Assembly (NCBI RefSeq): GCF_005406125.1
Contig: NZ_BIXZ01000001.1
Coordinates: forward strand, 186,001-250,000
Direction: 5' to 3'
Source: Haloarcula mannanilytica
GTDB taxonomy: Archaea > Halobacteriota > Halobacteria > Halobacteriales > Haloarculaceae
DNA: 64,000 bases
Shown here: positions 30,446 to 38,552 of the stretch, piece by piece
Numbering within the stretch: position 1 is the stretch's first letter
Layout: every line of letters starts with the position of its first letter
The notes under the pieces: model-generated
Told to the model about the DNA's origin: nothing
Database searches by the model: none
Seen by the model: only the letters and a program-made list of their open reading frames with translations
Program-made: the position numbers and the translations under genes

Positions 30446-31794
30446 TTGTATCCCAGCGCCTCTAATCGGTCATCGAGCGCCCCGGCAAACTGTGTGTCGG
30501 ACGCGTCCTCGAACTCGGTGTAGCCCTCCAGTGGCGTGGCGATGTCTACGTTGGTGTACCGCTCACTGTCGAAGTGATCGCGGATGATGGCGGCGTCGAT
30601 GTCGCGGTCCTCGGCTGTGCCGCCACGACCCCGAACAATCGACTCGTGAGCGTCATCGCCCCAAGCCGCCCGCTTTTGGACCTCGTCGCCGGGCCGGTCG
30701 CGGTAGACGAGGCGGGCGTGCTTTGCGAACGGCGCGGCGTCCCCGCAGATTCGCTCAGCTTCCTCGCGCATCGCCGAGCCGATGGGGGCCTGGGAGGCGA
30801 CGACGCGGCCGCTGGGCGGGACGAACGCCGGACCGTCCGCGTGTTCCTCATCGAGTGCAATCGTCCGGACTGCGTCGGGAAACCGGCTGAGCGTCGCCAG
30901 GTCAGTGACGCGGTGCCCGTTGCGCTGGCCCGGTGCCCGAACGACCAGCGGGACGTGATACATCGCGTCGTGGGTTCCGATGCGGTGGCTGACGGCCGGC
31001 GGTTCCTCGGGAATCGCCGCCGGTTCGCCGAAGCCCTCGCCGTGGTCGCCAGCGAAGACGACCAGCGTGTCGTCGAGGACGCCCTGCTCGTCCAGCCCGC
31101 GAATTAGCGCCTCGAAGATGGCGTCGGCCTGCCGGACCGCGCCGTCGTAAATCTGTTCGAGGATGCCGGCGAAGCCAAGCGACAGGTTCCCGGAGAGGAA
31201 TTCCCAGTGCCACTTGAACCCCATCGACTCCTGCAGTTCGCGGGAGCGCTCGTCGCTCCACGCGTCGTACTCCGCGAGCGGCTCGTATGGACGGTGCGTG
31301 TCCATGAGATTGACGCAGGCCGCCCACTCGCTCTCCCGGCCGTCGATCCACTCCAGCGTCCGGTCGGCGTACCAGAAGCCGTTGGGCCAGTCGCCGAGCG
31401 AGCCGTTGGTCTCGTAGGTCGAGTCGTACTGCTCGGGTGAGCCGACGGCCGTCTGAAACACCGCGTCAAGCCCTGATTCGTGGTCGGTCAGGAACGGGTT
31501 GTCGGAGAACAGCGCCGTGTTGTAGCCCGCACCAGCCAGTTCCTCGAAGATCGTGTGGCCGGCGTCGAGTTCGGCGGTGTGGTCGATGCCGTGTTCGTGG
31601 GCCTCGTGACCCGTGAACATGCTGACGTGGCTGGGGACCGTCCAGTTGCTCGGACTGCGGGCCTGTGCGTATACCGTCGCCTCTTCGGCGAAGACATCGA
31701 GAAAGGGCGTCGTGGCCCGGCGATAGCCCAGGGCGGAGGTGTTCCGGGCACGGAGGCTGTCGGCGACGACGAGCAACACGTTGTGACGCGACAT
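30442..31794 (-). CDS. Sulfatase-superfamily hydrolase/transferase with Thr in the nucleophile motif
   Basis: The 450-residue protein has the alkaline-phosphatase/sulfatase fold: metal Asp in NVLLVVADSLRARNTSALGY, the active-site strand SNWTVPSHVSMFTG, LMDTHRPYEPL, and the second metal site VVFAGDHGEGFGE followed by THDAMYHVPLVVRAPG. Where sulfatases carry Cys/Ser-x-Pro-Ser-Arg (formylglycine), this one reads Thr-Val-Pro-Ser-His, more like the Thr nucleophile of phosphotransferases. It lacks a signal peptide and so is probably cytoplasmic. Annotation as sulfatase should be by fold only. It is upstream of folA in one operon. Confidence 0.82.
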   Translation of the reverse strand: MSRHNVLLVVADSLRARNTSALGYRRATTPFLDVFAEEATVYAQARSPSNWTVPSHVSMFTGHEAHEHGIDHTAELDAGHTIFEELAGAGYNTALFSDNPFLTDHESGLDAVFQTAVGSPEQYDSTYETNGSLGDWPNGFWYADRTLEWIDGRESEWAACVNLMDTHRPYEPLAEYDAWSDERSRELQESMGFKWHWEFLSGNLSLGFAGILEQIYDGAVRQADAIFEALIRGLDEQGVLDDTLVVFAGDHGEGFGEPAAIPEEPPAVSHRIGTHDAMYHVPLVVRAPGQRNGHRVTDLATLSRFPDAVRTIALDEEHADGPAFVPPSGRVVASQAPIGSAMREEAERICGDAAPFAKHARLVYRDRPGDEVQKRAAWGDDAHESIVRGRGGTAEDRDIDAAIIRDHFDSERYTNVDIATPLEGYTEFEDASDTQFAGALDDRLEALGYK

Positions 31795-31849
31795 CTGCGC
31801 GGGAGTTAGCGCCCGGGGCTAAAAGGCCCGCGGCACAACTGCGTGGGTA

Positions 31850-32392
31850 TCATTCTTCGTCGGGGTCGACGACGCGCTTGCCGGTCTCCTGGGGAACGAC
31901 CACTCTGTCGGGGTTCTCCCATTCGCGGTCGAGTTCCCGGCCCTCGAACAGGCGGTCGAGGAAGACCGCAAGCGAGGCGACTTCGGAGTGGGGCTGGTTG
32001 GTGACCCCGACGTTCCAATCGGCGTGTTCGTACACTTCGAAGGGGACCTTCTCAGCGCCGACGACGACCAGCAGCGGTTCCTCGGCATGGGCCGCGCGAA
32101 CGTCGGCCTCCACGTCCTGGACCGGCTCGCCGTACATCGTCAGGTGGACGACGCTGCCCTCGAAATCGCGGATGAGTCGCTTTGGCTCCTCGGTCGAGGC
32201 CACGTCGAAGGGGCCGCCGAACCGCTCGGTGATGTCGATGACGGTGTCGGCCTGATTGCGGGCGGCGTTTGCCAGCACGACCTTGTCGGCCCCGAGCGCG
32301 CGTGCGGTCAGTCCGACGTGGGTCGTCATCCGCTCGTCCCGGCCGGGCCGGTGGCCCAGTCGAAGCACCGTCACCTGTGGCGAGTCCTTCAT
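31850..32392 (-). CDS. tRNA (cytidine(56)-2'-O)-methyltransferase Trm56
   Basis: The ATG at 32392 (MKDSPQVTVLRLGHRPGRDE) gives 180 residues of a SPOUT-class methyltransferase specific to archaea: DERMTTHVGLTARALGADKV, then VVHLTMYGEPV and LLVVVGAEKVPFEVYEHADW, NVGVTNQPHSEVASLAVFLD. The last two form the trefoil-knot SAM site. It methylates C56 of the tRNA T-loop. The start overlaps the stop of the DsbA-like gene by 4 nt. The C-terminus is short and acidic. Confidence 0.92.
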   Translation of the reverse strand: MKDSPQVTVLRLGHRPGRDERMTTHVGLTARALGADKVVLANAARNQADTVIDITERFGGPFDVASTEEPKRLIRDFEGSVVHLTMYGEPVQDVEADVRAAHAEEPLLVVVGAEKVPFEVYEHADWNVGVTNQPHSEVASLAVFLDRLFEGRELDREWENPDRVVVPQETGKRVVDPDEE

Positions 32393-33051
32393 CCGTCGCT
32401 CCGCGCCGCTTCGATGGCTGATTGGACCGGCTCGTAGGCGATTTCCTCCCACTCGACGGGCTCGTCGTTGACGAACACGGTCGGCGTGCCCTCCACGCCG
32501 CGGTCGATACCGGCCTCGCGGTCTCCGGAGACTGTCGGGCGGTACAGCTCCCCCGTCGCGGCCGCACGGACCGTCTCACCGTCGACATCTAGTCCCTCCG
32601 TGAGGTCGGCGTAAGTGTCCGGTCCCAGTTGATTCTGGTTCGCGAACAGGTGTTCGGAGTAGGTGAAGTAGGCCTCGTCGCCGGCGGTGTCCTGTACGGC
32701 GCGTGCGGCACTGGCGGCCTGCCACGAGATGGTTTCGTTGACCGGAATCGGGAAGTCATGGAACTCATAGCGGATGGTCCCGTCAGTGAGGTAGTCCTCG
32801 CGGACCTGCGGATAGACGGACTCCGAGTAGGTCGCACAGTGTGGGCAGGCGTAGTCCTCGTACACCGCGACCGTCACGTCGGCCTCGGGGTCGCCTGCGA
32901 CCGGCGTCGAGAGCGGCTGGCCGGGGACGGGTGTCGGCGTTTCCGTTGTTCCGGTTGGTTCCCCCTCCGAACTACCGCCGGAACAGCCGGCTATCGCGCC
33001 GAGGGCCACCGTCGTCGCGGAGAGAACGCCGCGGCGAGTGAATCGAGTCAT
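32389..33051 (-). CDS. Tat-exported DsbA-family thiol-disulfide lipoprotein
   Basis: Starting at ATG 33051 (MTRFTRRGVLSATTVALGAI), it has a Tat-type signal (RR then hydrophobic core) ending in lipobox IAGC (Cys23) and a Thr/Pro-rich linker (TGTTETPTPVPG). The thioredoxin-fold DsbA domain follows with the redox pair in YEDYACPHCATYSE (CPHC, about residue 70) and the cis-Pro in GVEGTPTVFVNDEPVEW. It probably forms or isomerises disulfides outside the membrane. The 4-nt overlap with trm56 is a shared operon but not an evident functional one. A GTG three codons upstream is an alternative start. Confidence 0.9.
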   Translation of the reverse strand: MTRFTRRGVLSATTVALGAIAGCSGGSSEGEPTGTTETPTPVPGQPLSTPVAGDPEADVTVAVYEDYACPHCATYSESVYPQVREDYLTDGTIRYEFHDFPIPVNETISWQAASAARAVQDTAGDEAYFTYSEHLFANQNQLGPDTYADLTEGLDVDGETVRAAATGELYRPTVSGDREAGIDRGVEGTPTVFVNDEPVEWEEIAYEPVQSAIEAARSDG

Positions 33052-33168
33052 AGCCGTCACTCACAGGGGAAGCTATAAAACGACGTTGTCATCCGTTACT
33101 TGCTTACCGACGCCGCCGTAATCGGCCGCGACCACAACGTTTTTTCTCGACTGGAAAGCATCGCAACC

Positions 33169-34095
33169 ATGGACGTATCAGAGAAGCGAATAGTCGTCAC
33201 CGGTGGGGCGGGCTTTATCGGGTCGCATCTGGTCGAACGCCTCGTTCCGAACAACGACGTTATTGTCGTCGACAACGAATCAAACGGGCAATCCGAGTGG
33301 GTCCACGACGACGCCACGTACCTCGACGGCGACCTCACTGATCCCGCCGTCGTCGCCGAAGCTATCACGAGCGATGTCGACCTCGTCGTCCACCTAGCGG
33401 CGTCGAAACTGGTCGACACGGACACCCCTCGCCGACAGTTCGAGGACAACAGCGACATCACGTACAACGTCCTCGAACGGATGCAGGAAGCCGGCGTCGA
33501 GAACCTCGTGTTTACGTCGTCGTCCACTGTATACGGCGAAGCCCCACGGCCGACGCCGGAGGACTACGCGCCGCTCGAACCGATCAGCGTCTACGGTGCG
33601 ACGAAACTCGCCGAGGAGTCGCTCGTCTCGACGTACGCCCACAGCCACGACATCCAGTCGTGGGTGTTCCGCTTTGCCAACATCGTCGGTCCACGTCTGC
33701 GTGGCGCGGTCATCCCCGATTTCATCGAGAAGCTCACCGAGGACCCGTCGACGCTGACGATTCTCGGCGACGGCCGCCAGGAGAAGTCCTACATGCATAT
33801 CTCCGAGTGCATCGACGCGATGCTGTTCGCCGTCGAACACGCCGACAAGGACCACAACGTGTTCAATCTGGGCACGCGGACGACCACGTCGGTCGACCGC
33901 ATCGCCAGCATCGTCGCCGACGAGATGGGTATCGACCCCGACTACGAGTACACCGGGGGCGACCGCGGCTGGACTGGCGATGTGCCGCGGATGCGCCTCT
34001 CCGTCGACAAGCTCTCGGCACTGGGCTGGGAACCGGAACAGTCCAGCGACGACGCGGTGCGGCAGTCGACACGGGAACTGCTCGAAGAACTCTGA
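33169..34095 (+). CDS. NAD-dependent sugar-nucleotide epimerase/dehydratase
   Basis: The extended SDR family signature is clear: VVTGGAGFIGSHLVERL near residue 8 (GxxGxxG) and the active-site SSTVYG with Ser-Tyr-Lys (Ser near 118, Tyr148 and Lys152 in SVYGATKLAEESL). Members convert UDP- or other NDP-sugars (epimerase, dehydratase, decarboxylase). The length of 308 residues and the C-terminal RRMRLSVDKLSALGW-like motif (PRMRLSVDKLSALGWEP) suit UDP-glucose 4-epimerase-like enzymes; substrate is open. Start ATG 33169 (MDVSEKRIVV). It may feed surface glycan synthesis, but no glycosyltransferase is nearby. Confidence 0.88.
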   Translation: MDVSEKRIVVTGGAGFIGSHLVERLVPNNDVIVVDNESNGQSEWVHDDATYLDGDLTDPAVVAEAITSDVDLVVHLAASKLVDTDTPRRQFEDNSDITYNVLERMQEAGVENLVFTSSSTVYGEAPRPTPEDYAPLEPISVYGATKLAEESLVSTYAHSHDIQSWVFRFANIVGPRLRGAVIPDFIEKLTEDPSTLTILGDGRQEKSYMHISECIDAMLFAVEHADKDHNVFNLGTRTTTSVDRIASIVADEMGIDPDYEYTGGDRGWTGDVPRMRLSVDKLSALGWEPEQSSDDAVRQSTRELLEEL

Positions 34096-34102
34096 ACGGC
34101 GA

Positions 34103-34558
34103 TCAGGCCGGGTACGTCCCGGTCAGTTCCGCTTTGCCGACGACGTGGCCGCTGGCCGCGTCGTAGGCGTCGTCTTTGTCCGCGGCCGGCGAGAGGTCGA
34201 GCGTCGTATCTAGCGCGTACAGCAGGAACCGGTAGGTGTGCTCCCGGTCCGGCGGGCTGGGGCCGCCCCAGCCGACCTCGCCAAAGTCGTTCTGTCCCTC
34301 TGTGGCCTCGTTGGGGTCCCAGCCCTCCGGAATCTGCCCGATATCTGGCGGCATGTCCCAGACGACCCAGTGGTCCCACACCTTCCCGGCGGGTTCCTCG
34401 GCGTCGGGGTCGTCGACGATGAGCAGGAGCGACGACGCCTCCGACGGGACGTTCTCGATTTCCAGGGGCGGGTTCGTGTTCGCCGCCGAGTAGCCGTGTT
34501 CCTCGGGGATGCGCTCGCCGTCGTCGAAGGCCGGACTCCGAAGCTGTAGGTCTGCCAT
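34103..34558 (-). CDS. YbhB/YbcL-family (PEBP) protein
   Basis: The ATG at 34558 starts MADLQLRSPAFDDGERIPEE. The 151-residue protein is of the phosphatidylethanolamine-binding/Raf-kinase-inhibitor type: NPPLEIENVPSEASSLLLIV, then DDPDAEEPAGKVWDHWVVWD (ligand-binding DPDAP-like and HW), and GWGGPSPPDREHTYRFLLYA. These bind small anionic ligands; the role in archaea is unknown. It converges with the epimerase gene, 7 nt apart, and is divergent from the DUF2797 gene. Confidence 0.9.
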   Translation of the reverse strand: MADLQLRSPAFDDGERIPEEHGYSAANTNPPLEIENVPSEASSLLLIVDDPDAEEPAGKVWDHWVVWDMPPDIGQIPEGWDPNEATEGQNDFGEVGWGGPSPPDREHTYRFLLYALDTTLDLSPAADKDDAYDAASGHVVGKAELTGTYPA

Positions 34559-34633
34559 GTGCGGATATATGACAGACGAACACAAAAACGTCGTCCCGGC
34601 AGCCATTTGCCGCTCCGCGCCGAACCGCCGGAC

Positions 34634-35389
34634 GTGCAGGTCGTGGGCTACCGCGCACGGGTCGACGAACACGCCGGGCTCCTGTTAGCCGAGGACGGGG
34701 GCGTTTCCACCGAGCGACTCGACCCGGGAACCGAACTCTCCTACACGCTCGGCGAGCGCCACTGCGCCGGCGCGATCGACGGCGACCGCCATTTTCACTG
34801 CGACAACGACTCCGCGCCGTACTGCCCGGAACACACCGATATCTGGCCGTGTGCGCGCTGTACCGGGGACTGCAACAAGCCACTCGACACCTGCGACGAG
34901 GAGCACGCGGTGTATCTGGCGGCGTTCGCTCCGAAGACCGTCAAGGTCGGCGTCACCCGCTCCTGGCGACTGGAGACGCGGCTCCGCGAGCAGGGGGCCG
35001 ACAGGGCGGCCCACCTCCGGACCGTCGCCGACGGCCGCATCGCCCGGCAAGTCGAGGCCGACATCGCCGCCGAACTGGGGGACCGCGTTAGAGTGCCCAC
35101 CAAGATAACCGGATTCGACCAGTCCGTCGACGCTGACTGGTGGGCGTCGCTGTGTGAGCGCTACGACCCGCTGGCGACCTACGACTTCGAATACGGCCTC
35201 GACCTCTCGGACCGGCCGATGGCCGAAACCCTGGCAACGGGCACCGTTCGGGAGACGAAGGGACGGGTCGCTGTGCTTGAGAACAACGGCAGCGTCTACG
35301 CCGTCGACCTCCGACAGCTCGTGGGCTATGAACTCACAGACGGCGGGACCGACCGCGATCTCCAGTCGAGTCTCGGGGCGTTCGGGTAA
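34634..35389 (+). CDS. DUF2797 family protein
   Basis: The GTG at 34634 gives VQVVGYRARVDEHAGLLLAE, the usual start of the family; the open frame extends upstream without conserved content. The 251-residue protein has a Cys-rich segment at about residues 55-100 (CAGAIDG, CDND, CPEHTDIWPCARC, CNKPLDTCDEEH) that should bind zinc, followed by VYLAAFAPKTVKVGVTRSWR and LREQGADRAAHLRTVADGR, reminiscent of a GIY-YIG-like nuclease core. Function unknown; the DUF2797 family spans archaea and bacteria. It is divergent from the YbhB-like gene. Confidence 0.8.
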   Translation: MQVVGYRARVDEHAGLLLAEDGGVSTERLDPGTELSYTLGERHCAGAIDGDRHFHCDNDSAPYCPEHTDIWPCARCTGDCNKPLDTCDEEHAVYLAAFAPKTVKVGVTRSWRLETRLREQGADRAAHLRTVADGRIARQVEADIAAELGDRVRVPTKITGFDQSVDADWWASLCERYDPLATYDFEYGLDLSDRPMAETLATGTVRETKGRVAVLENNGSVYAVDLRQLVGYELTDGGTDRDLQSSLGAFG

Positions 35390-35467
35390 CGCGGGACAGT
35401 CGGCGTCGCTGTAATCCGCGTGTGGCCGTGCAGAAGACATTTAGTGGCGGCTGTTGGCCATCCTCGT

Positions 35468-36481
35468 GTGCGACGTGAAACCCTCCTGACCGGTGGCGTG
35501 GTCGTGGTCGTCCTGGCCATGCTCATCGGTGCAACAGCGGTCCCCGGCGCGCTCTCCGAACCCCGAGAGGACGTTCGCGAGAGCTATCTCGACCTCCGCG
35601 AGACGACCATCGAGCCGGCGTCCGTCGACGGCCAGACGGTGACGCTCTCAATCGACGCGCGGCTCTCCCACCGCGGCGGCCCCGCCGAGAACGTCACCGT
35701 GGAGACGCGGGCCATCGACGCGGACACCGGCCTCGTCGCGACGACGACGCGGCGGACGGTCGGGTCGGTTGAAGGGGAACGAGAGGTATCGGTGCGGTCG
35801 AACATCACGGTCGAACGGGCGGGCGGGTATCGGATCGATACCATCGTCTACGAGGACGGCGAGCGCGTCCAAACCGGGCGACAGTCGGTCCAGAACGTCG
35901 ACGCCCTCACGCCTGCGTACGCCCGCAGTTCCGTGACCTTCCAGCGGTTCGAGAACGCGGGCGTCCCGCTGGACTCCATAACCTACCGAATCGACAGCGT
36001 CTCGGACAACCAAACGACGCTGAACGTCTCGGTGTACGTCACGAACGCCGGCAACGACCCGTCTGAGGACCTGTCGCTCCGTCTCCGGGCGCGCCAGGCG
36101 GATTCGAACGTCATCGCCGACGAATCGACCGTGCGAGTCGGCCAGATTCGCCCCGGCAGGACAGAGATCGTCAGAACCCAGCTTACGGTGCCTGACGGCT
36201 ACAACTACTGGCTCGACGGCATGCTAGTTTCGGACGGCGTCATCATCGGCACTGAGAGTTCGCCGGCGAACCTCCATCCGACGGAGCGCCTGCAAGAGAA
36301 CGAAACCAGGCAGGAAGTCGGCTTCCAGTCCAGTGACTTCGAACAGGACCGGCCAGAGGAGCAAGAGATGGACGAACCACCGCAGACTTCGGCCGATGGC
36401 CCCGGATTCACGGCACTGATCGGGCTGCTTGCAGTTCTCGCAAGCGCCCTTCTCATCGCACGGAGACAGACCAATGAGTGA
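35468..36481 (+). CDS. Surface protein with PGF-CTERM sorting signal (DUF7490-like)
   Basis: Starting at GTG 35468 (VRRETLLTGGVVVVVLAMLI), the 337-residue protein has an N-terminal signal/anchor helix (about 8-25), two repeated beta-sandwich domains (about 45-150 and 165-270) with many Asn-x-Thr/Ser sites, and the C-terminal tail GPGFTALIGLLAVLASALLIARR. PGF followed by a hydrophobic helix and Arg pair is the PGF-CTERM motif recognised by archaeosortase ArtA, which links the protein to a lipid. The gene overlaps the next by 8 nt. Function unknown. Confidence 0.82.
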   Translation: MRRETLLTGGVVVVVLAMLIGATAVPGALSEPREDVRESYLDLRETTIEPASVDGQTVTLSIDARLSHRGGPAENVTVETRAIDADTGLVATTTRRTVGSVEGEREVSVRSNITVERAGGYRIDTIVYEDGERVQTGRQSVQNVDALTPAYARSSVTFQRFENAGVPLDSITYRIDSVSDNQTTLNVSVYVTNAGNDPSEDLSLRLRARQADSNVIADESTVRVGQIRPGRTEIVRTQLTVPDGYNYWLDGMLVSDGVIIGTESSPANLHPTERLQENETRQEVGFQSSDFEQDRPEEQEMDEPPQTSADGPGFTALIGLLAVLASALLIARRQTNE

Positions 36482-36779
36482 CACCTCCACTACCGACACA
36501 GTGGCACAGGACATCGATGCGGAGACCGGCGACACTGGCGACGAGGCCGATACAGACGGCTCCAGTCGGTCGATAGCCGTCTACGCCCAGTGGGCGATGT
36601 TCGGTATCCTCACGCTCGTGGCGCTCATCGCGACGCTACAGTTCTACTTCTCCGCGTCCTCGACGATCGATACGTTTGTCACTGACCGGTACCGTCCGCT
36701 GTTCAAGGCGGCGTTCAACCTCGTCGTGTTGCTCGTCTGTGGAATCGGCCTCTCGGTGCTGGTCCGACGGCTCGCCTGA
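36474..36779 (+). CDS. Small two-helix membrane protein paired with the PGF-CTERM protein
   Basis: The ATG at 36474 overlaps the stop of the PGF-CTERM gene by 8 nt. The 101-residue protein has an acidic N-terminus (MSDTSTTDTVAQDIDAETGD), helix one at about 36-58 (YAQWAMFGILTLVALIATLQ) and helix two at about 75-97 (FNLVVLLVCGIGLSVLVRRL). It has the form of DUF8060-like membrane proteins. The overlap means its translation is linked with the surface protein, suggesting they work at the same membrane site. Confidence 0.65.
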   Translation: MSDTSTTDTVAQDIDAETGDTGDEADTDGSSRSIAVYAQWAMFGILTLVALIATLQFYFSASSTIDTFVTDRYRPLFKAAFNLVVLLVCGIGLSVLVRRLA

Positions 36780-36868
36780 GCTTGCCGTCCATATCAGGTA
36801 CCCACAGTCGTCGTTTCAGTGTTCCGAGCTTTCAGGGGCGTGTCAGCCATACGTCGAGAGGTACCTGC

Positions 36869-37927
36869 ATGACCCGACGACACACGACGCGGCGACGGCT
36901 TCTGGTGAATTGCAGCGTCATCGCTGGCGTTGGCCTGGCCGGCTGTACGGGTGGCGAGGAATCGACCGAAACCGACCGGACGCCGACACCTACTGCCGAC
37001 GGCGATGGCGGTGCCGATCCGACGGCGACAGCGACCGATGAGCCGACGGCGACGGACACGGAGACGGCAACGTCGGACCAGGCGGCCGTCGAGACGCTAG
37101 TCTCGGTCGGCGGTGACCGCGTGCCCGAAAACATGGCGCTCGGTCCCGACGGCGGACTGTACTTCGGTATCACGGCCGGCGAGGTTCGGCGCGTCTCCGC
37201 GGACCAGACCGGAGCGACGGGGCTTACCCTCGACGAGACGGAGCAGATCGCCACCCTACCCGGTGCTATCGGCGTCGAGGCGGCTCCCGATGGGACAGTA
37301 TACGTCGCCGTCGCCACGCAGGACGACCAGGCGGGCGTCTGGGAAGTTCCACCTGACGGCGAAGCCACCCAGCTCGTCGGGATCAGCGGGTTCCCGAACG
37401 ACATCCACTACGACGCTGACCGGGAGCGACTGCTGGTGACAGAGTCCCAAAACGGCGTAGTCTACGCGGTCACGACCGACGGCGAGCGGTCGACCTGGTT
37501 GGACGACGACCGGCTGGACACGGAGAGTTTCGGCGCGAACGGCATCACCCGCGACGGCGAGGGCAACGTCTACGTCGCGGTGACGCGGGCTCCCGAAGAA
37601 ACCGGCCGGCTACTCCGCGTCCCGGTCCAGTCGGACGGCTCTGCGGGCGAAGCGTCGATGTTCTTCGAGGGCGGGGCTATCTTCGGAGCGGACGGCATCG
37701 CCAGCCGAGACGGGGACATCTACGTGGCGGCCAACAGTCAGAACCGCGTCGTCCGAGTAACTGCGGACGGGACCACGGAGACGGTGGCAACCGAAGGCGA
37801 CGGGCTGGTGTTTCCCTCGGATGTCCTCTTCGGAACCGGGGACCAGCAGGGGTCGCTGTTCATCTGCAACTTCGCGAACGACTCCCCTGAAGACGGTGCG
37901 ATTCTCCGGACCAGCGTCCCCCGGTGA
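36869..37927 (+). CDS. Lipid-anchored beta-propeller protein (SMP-30/NHL-like)
   Basis: The protein starts MTRRHTTRRRLLVNCSVIAG (ATG 36869), an Arg-rich Tat-type signal ending in lipobox LAGC (Cys25), then a Thr/Asp/Pro-rich linker to about residue 80. The mature part is built from repeated beta-propeller blades: ALGPDGGLYFGITAGEVRRV, GIGVEAAPDGTVYVAVAT-like (GAIGVEAAPDGTVYVAV), GANGITRDGEGNVYVAV, GADGIASRDGDIYVAANSQN. This is the gluconolactonase/SMP-30 or NHL type; no catalytic set can be read with certainty. It likely binds a ligand outside the cell. It lies 89 bases after the two-helix gene. Confidence 0.8.
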   Translation: MTRRHTTRRRLLVNCSVIAGVGLAGCTGGEESTETDRTPTPTADGDGGADPTATATDEPTATDTETATSDQAAVETLVSVGGDRVPENMALGPDGGLYFGITAGEVRRVSADQTGATGLTLDETEQIATLPGAIGVEAAPDGTVYVAVATQDDQAGVWEVPPDGEATQLVGISGFPNDIHYDADRERLLVTESQNGVVYAVTTDGERSTWLDDDRLDTESFGANGITRDGEGNVYVAVTRAPEETGRLLRVPVQSDGSAGEASMFFEGGAIFGADGIASRDGDIYVAANSQNRVVRVTADGTTETVATEGDGLVFPSDVLFGTGDQQGSLFICNFANDSPEDGAILRTSVPR

Positions 37928-38003
37928 CCGACCGCTCATTGGGTCTATAGTGGCCTGTCCCCGGACGGCAACCCTTTTCAGCGGCCCAGTCAAAGCCGGG
38001 CGT

Positions 38004-38438
38004 ATGGCAGACGATGAACCCGAAGACGCTGAGGAATCGGCGGACGCAAGCGAGGACGGCGGGGAAGAGAAGTCCTTCCGCGAGCGGGTCGAGGAGATCC
38101 GACAGCAGCGCGCCGAAGAGCGCGAAGAAGGCGAGGGCGACGGCGAAGAGATGAGCCGTGAAGAGCGCATGGAAGAGATGATGGGCGGCGGTGGCGGCCC
38201 CGGCGGTATGGGCGGGGGCAACCCCTTCGCGCAGATGATGGGCGGCATGATGGGCGGCGGCCCCGGCGGTCCCGGTCCGGGTGGCCCCGGCGGGATGGGC
38301 GGCGGCCCGCCAGGACAGCACGAGGAATCGGGCGGCAGCGACAACGAGGAACTCACCCGCGAAATCCGAAAGCTCCGGGACGAAGTCCACGACGTGCGAC
38401 GGTCGCTCGACCGCATCGCCGACGCGCTCGAAGACTAA
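38004..38438 (+). CDS. Acidic Met/Gly-rich low-complexity protein
   Basis: This 144-residue protein has an acidic helical N-terminus (MADDEPEDAEESADASEDGG, then SFRERVEEIRQQRAEEREEG), a central Gly/Met/Pro stretch of about 48 residues (65-112) made of MMGGG, GGPGG and GGM units with one NPFAQMMGG, and a C-terminal coiled coil (LTREIRKLRDEVHDVRRSLD, RIADALED). Such layout suggests an oligomeric or scaffold-type protein; the Met-Gly core is reminiscent of chaperone tails. The start ATG 38004 follows a gap of 76 bases. I recognise no family. Confidence 0.6.
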   Translation: MADDEPEDAEESADASEDGGEEKSFRERVEEIRQQRAEEREEGEGDGEEMSREERMEEMMGGGGGPGGMGGGNPFAQMMGGMMGGGPGGPGPGGPGGMGGGPPGQHEESGGSDNEELTREIRKLRDEVHDVRRSLDRIADALED

Positions 38439-38552
38439 CGGCGTCGACCCGCCGACGGTCTCAGTGCGCTACGGTTTCGAGTAGCGCATCACGCTCTCAC
38501 CGGTGTCTGCTTACCGTTGAACAGTGGACCACTAATCCAATATCCGCGACTG

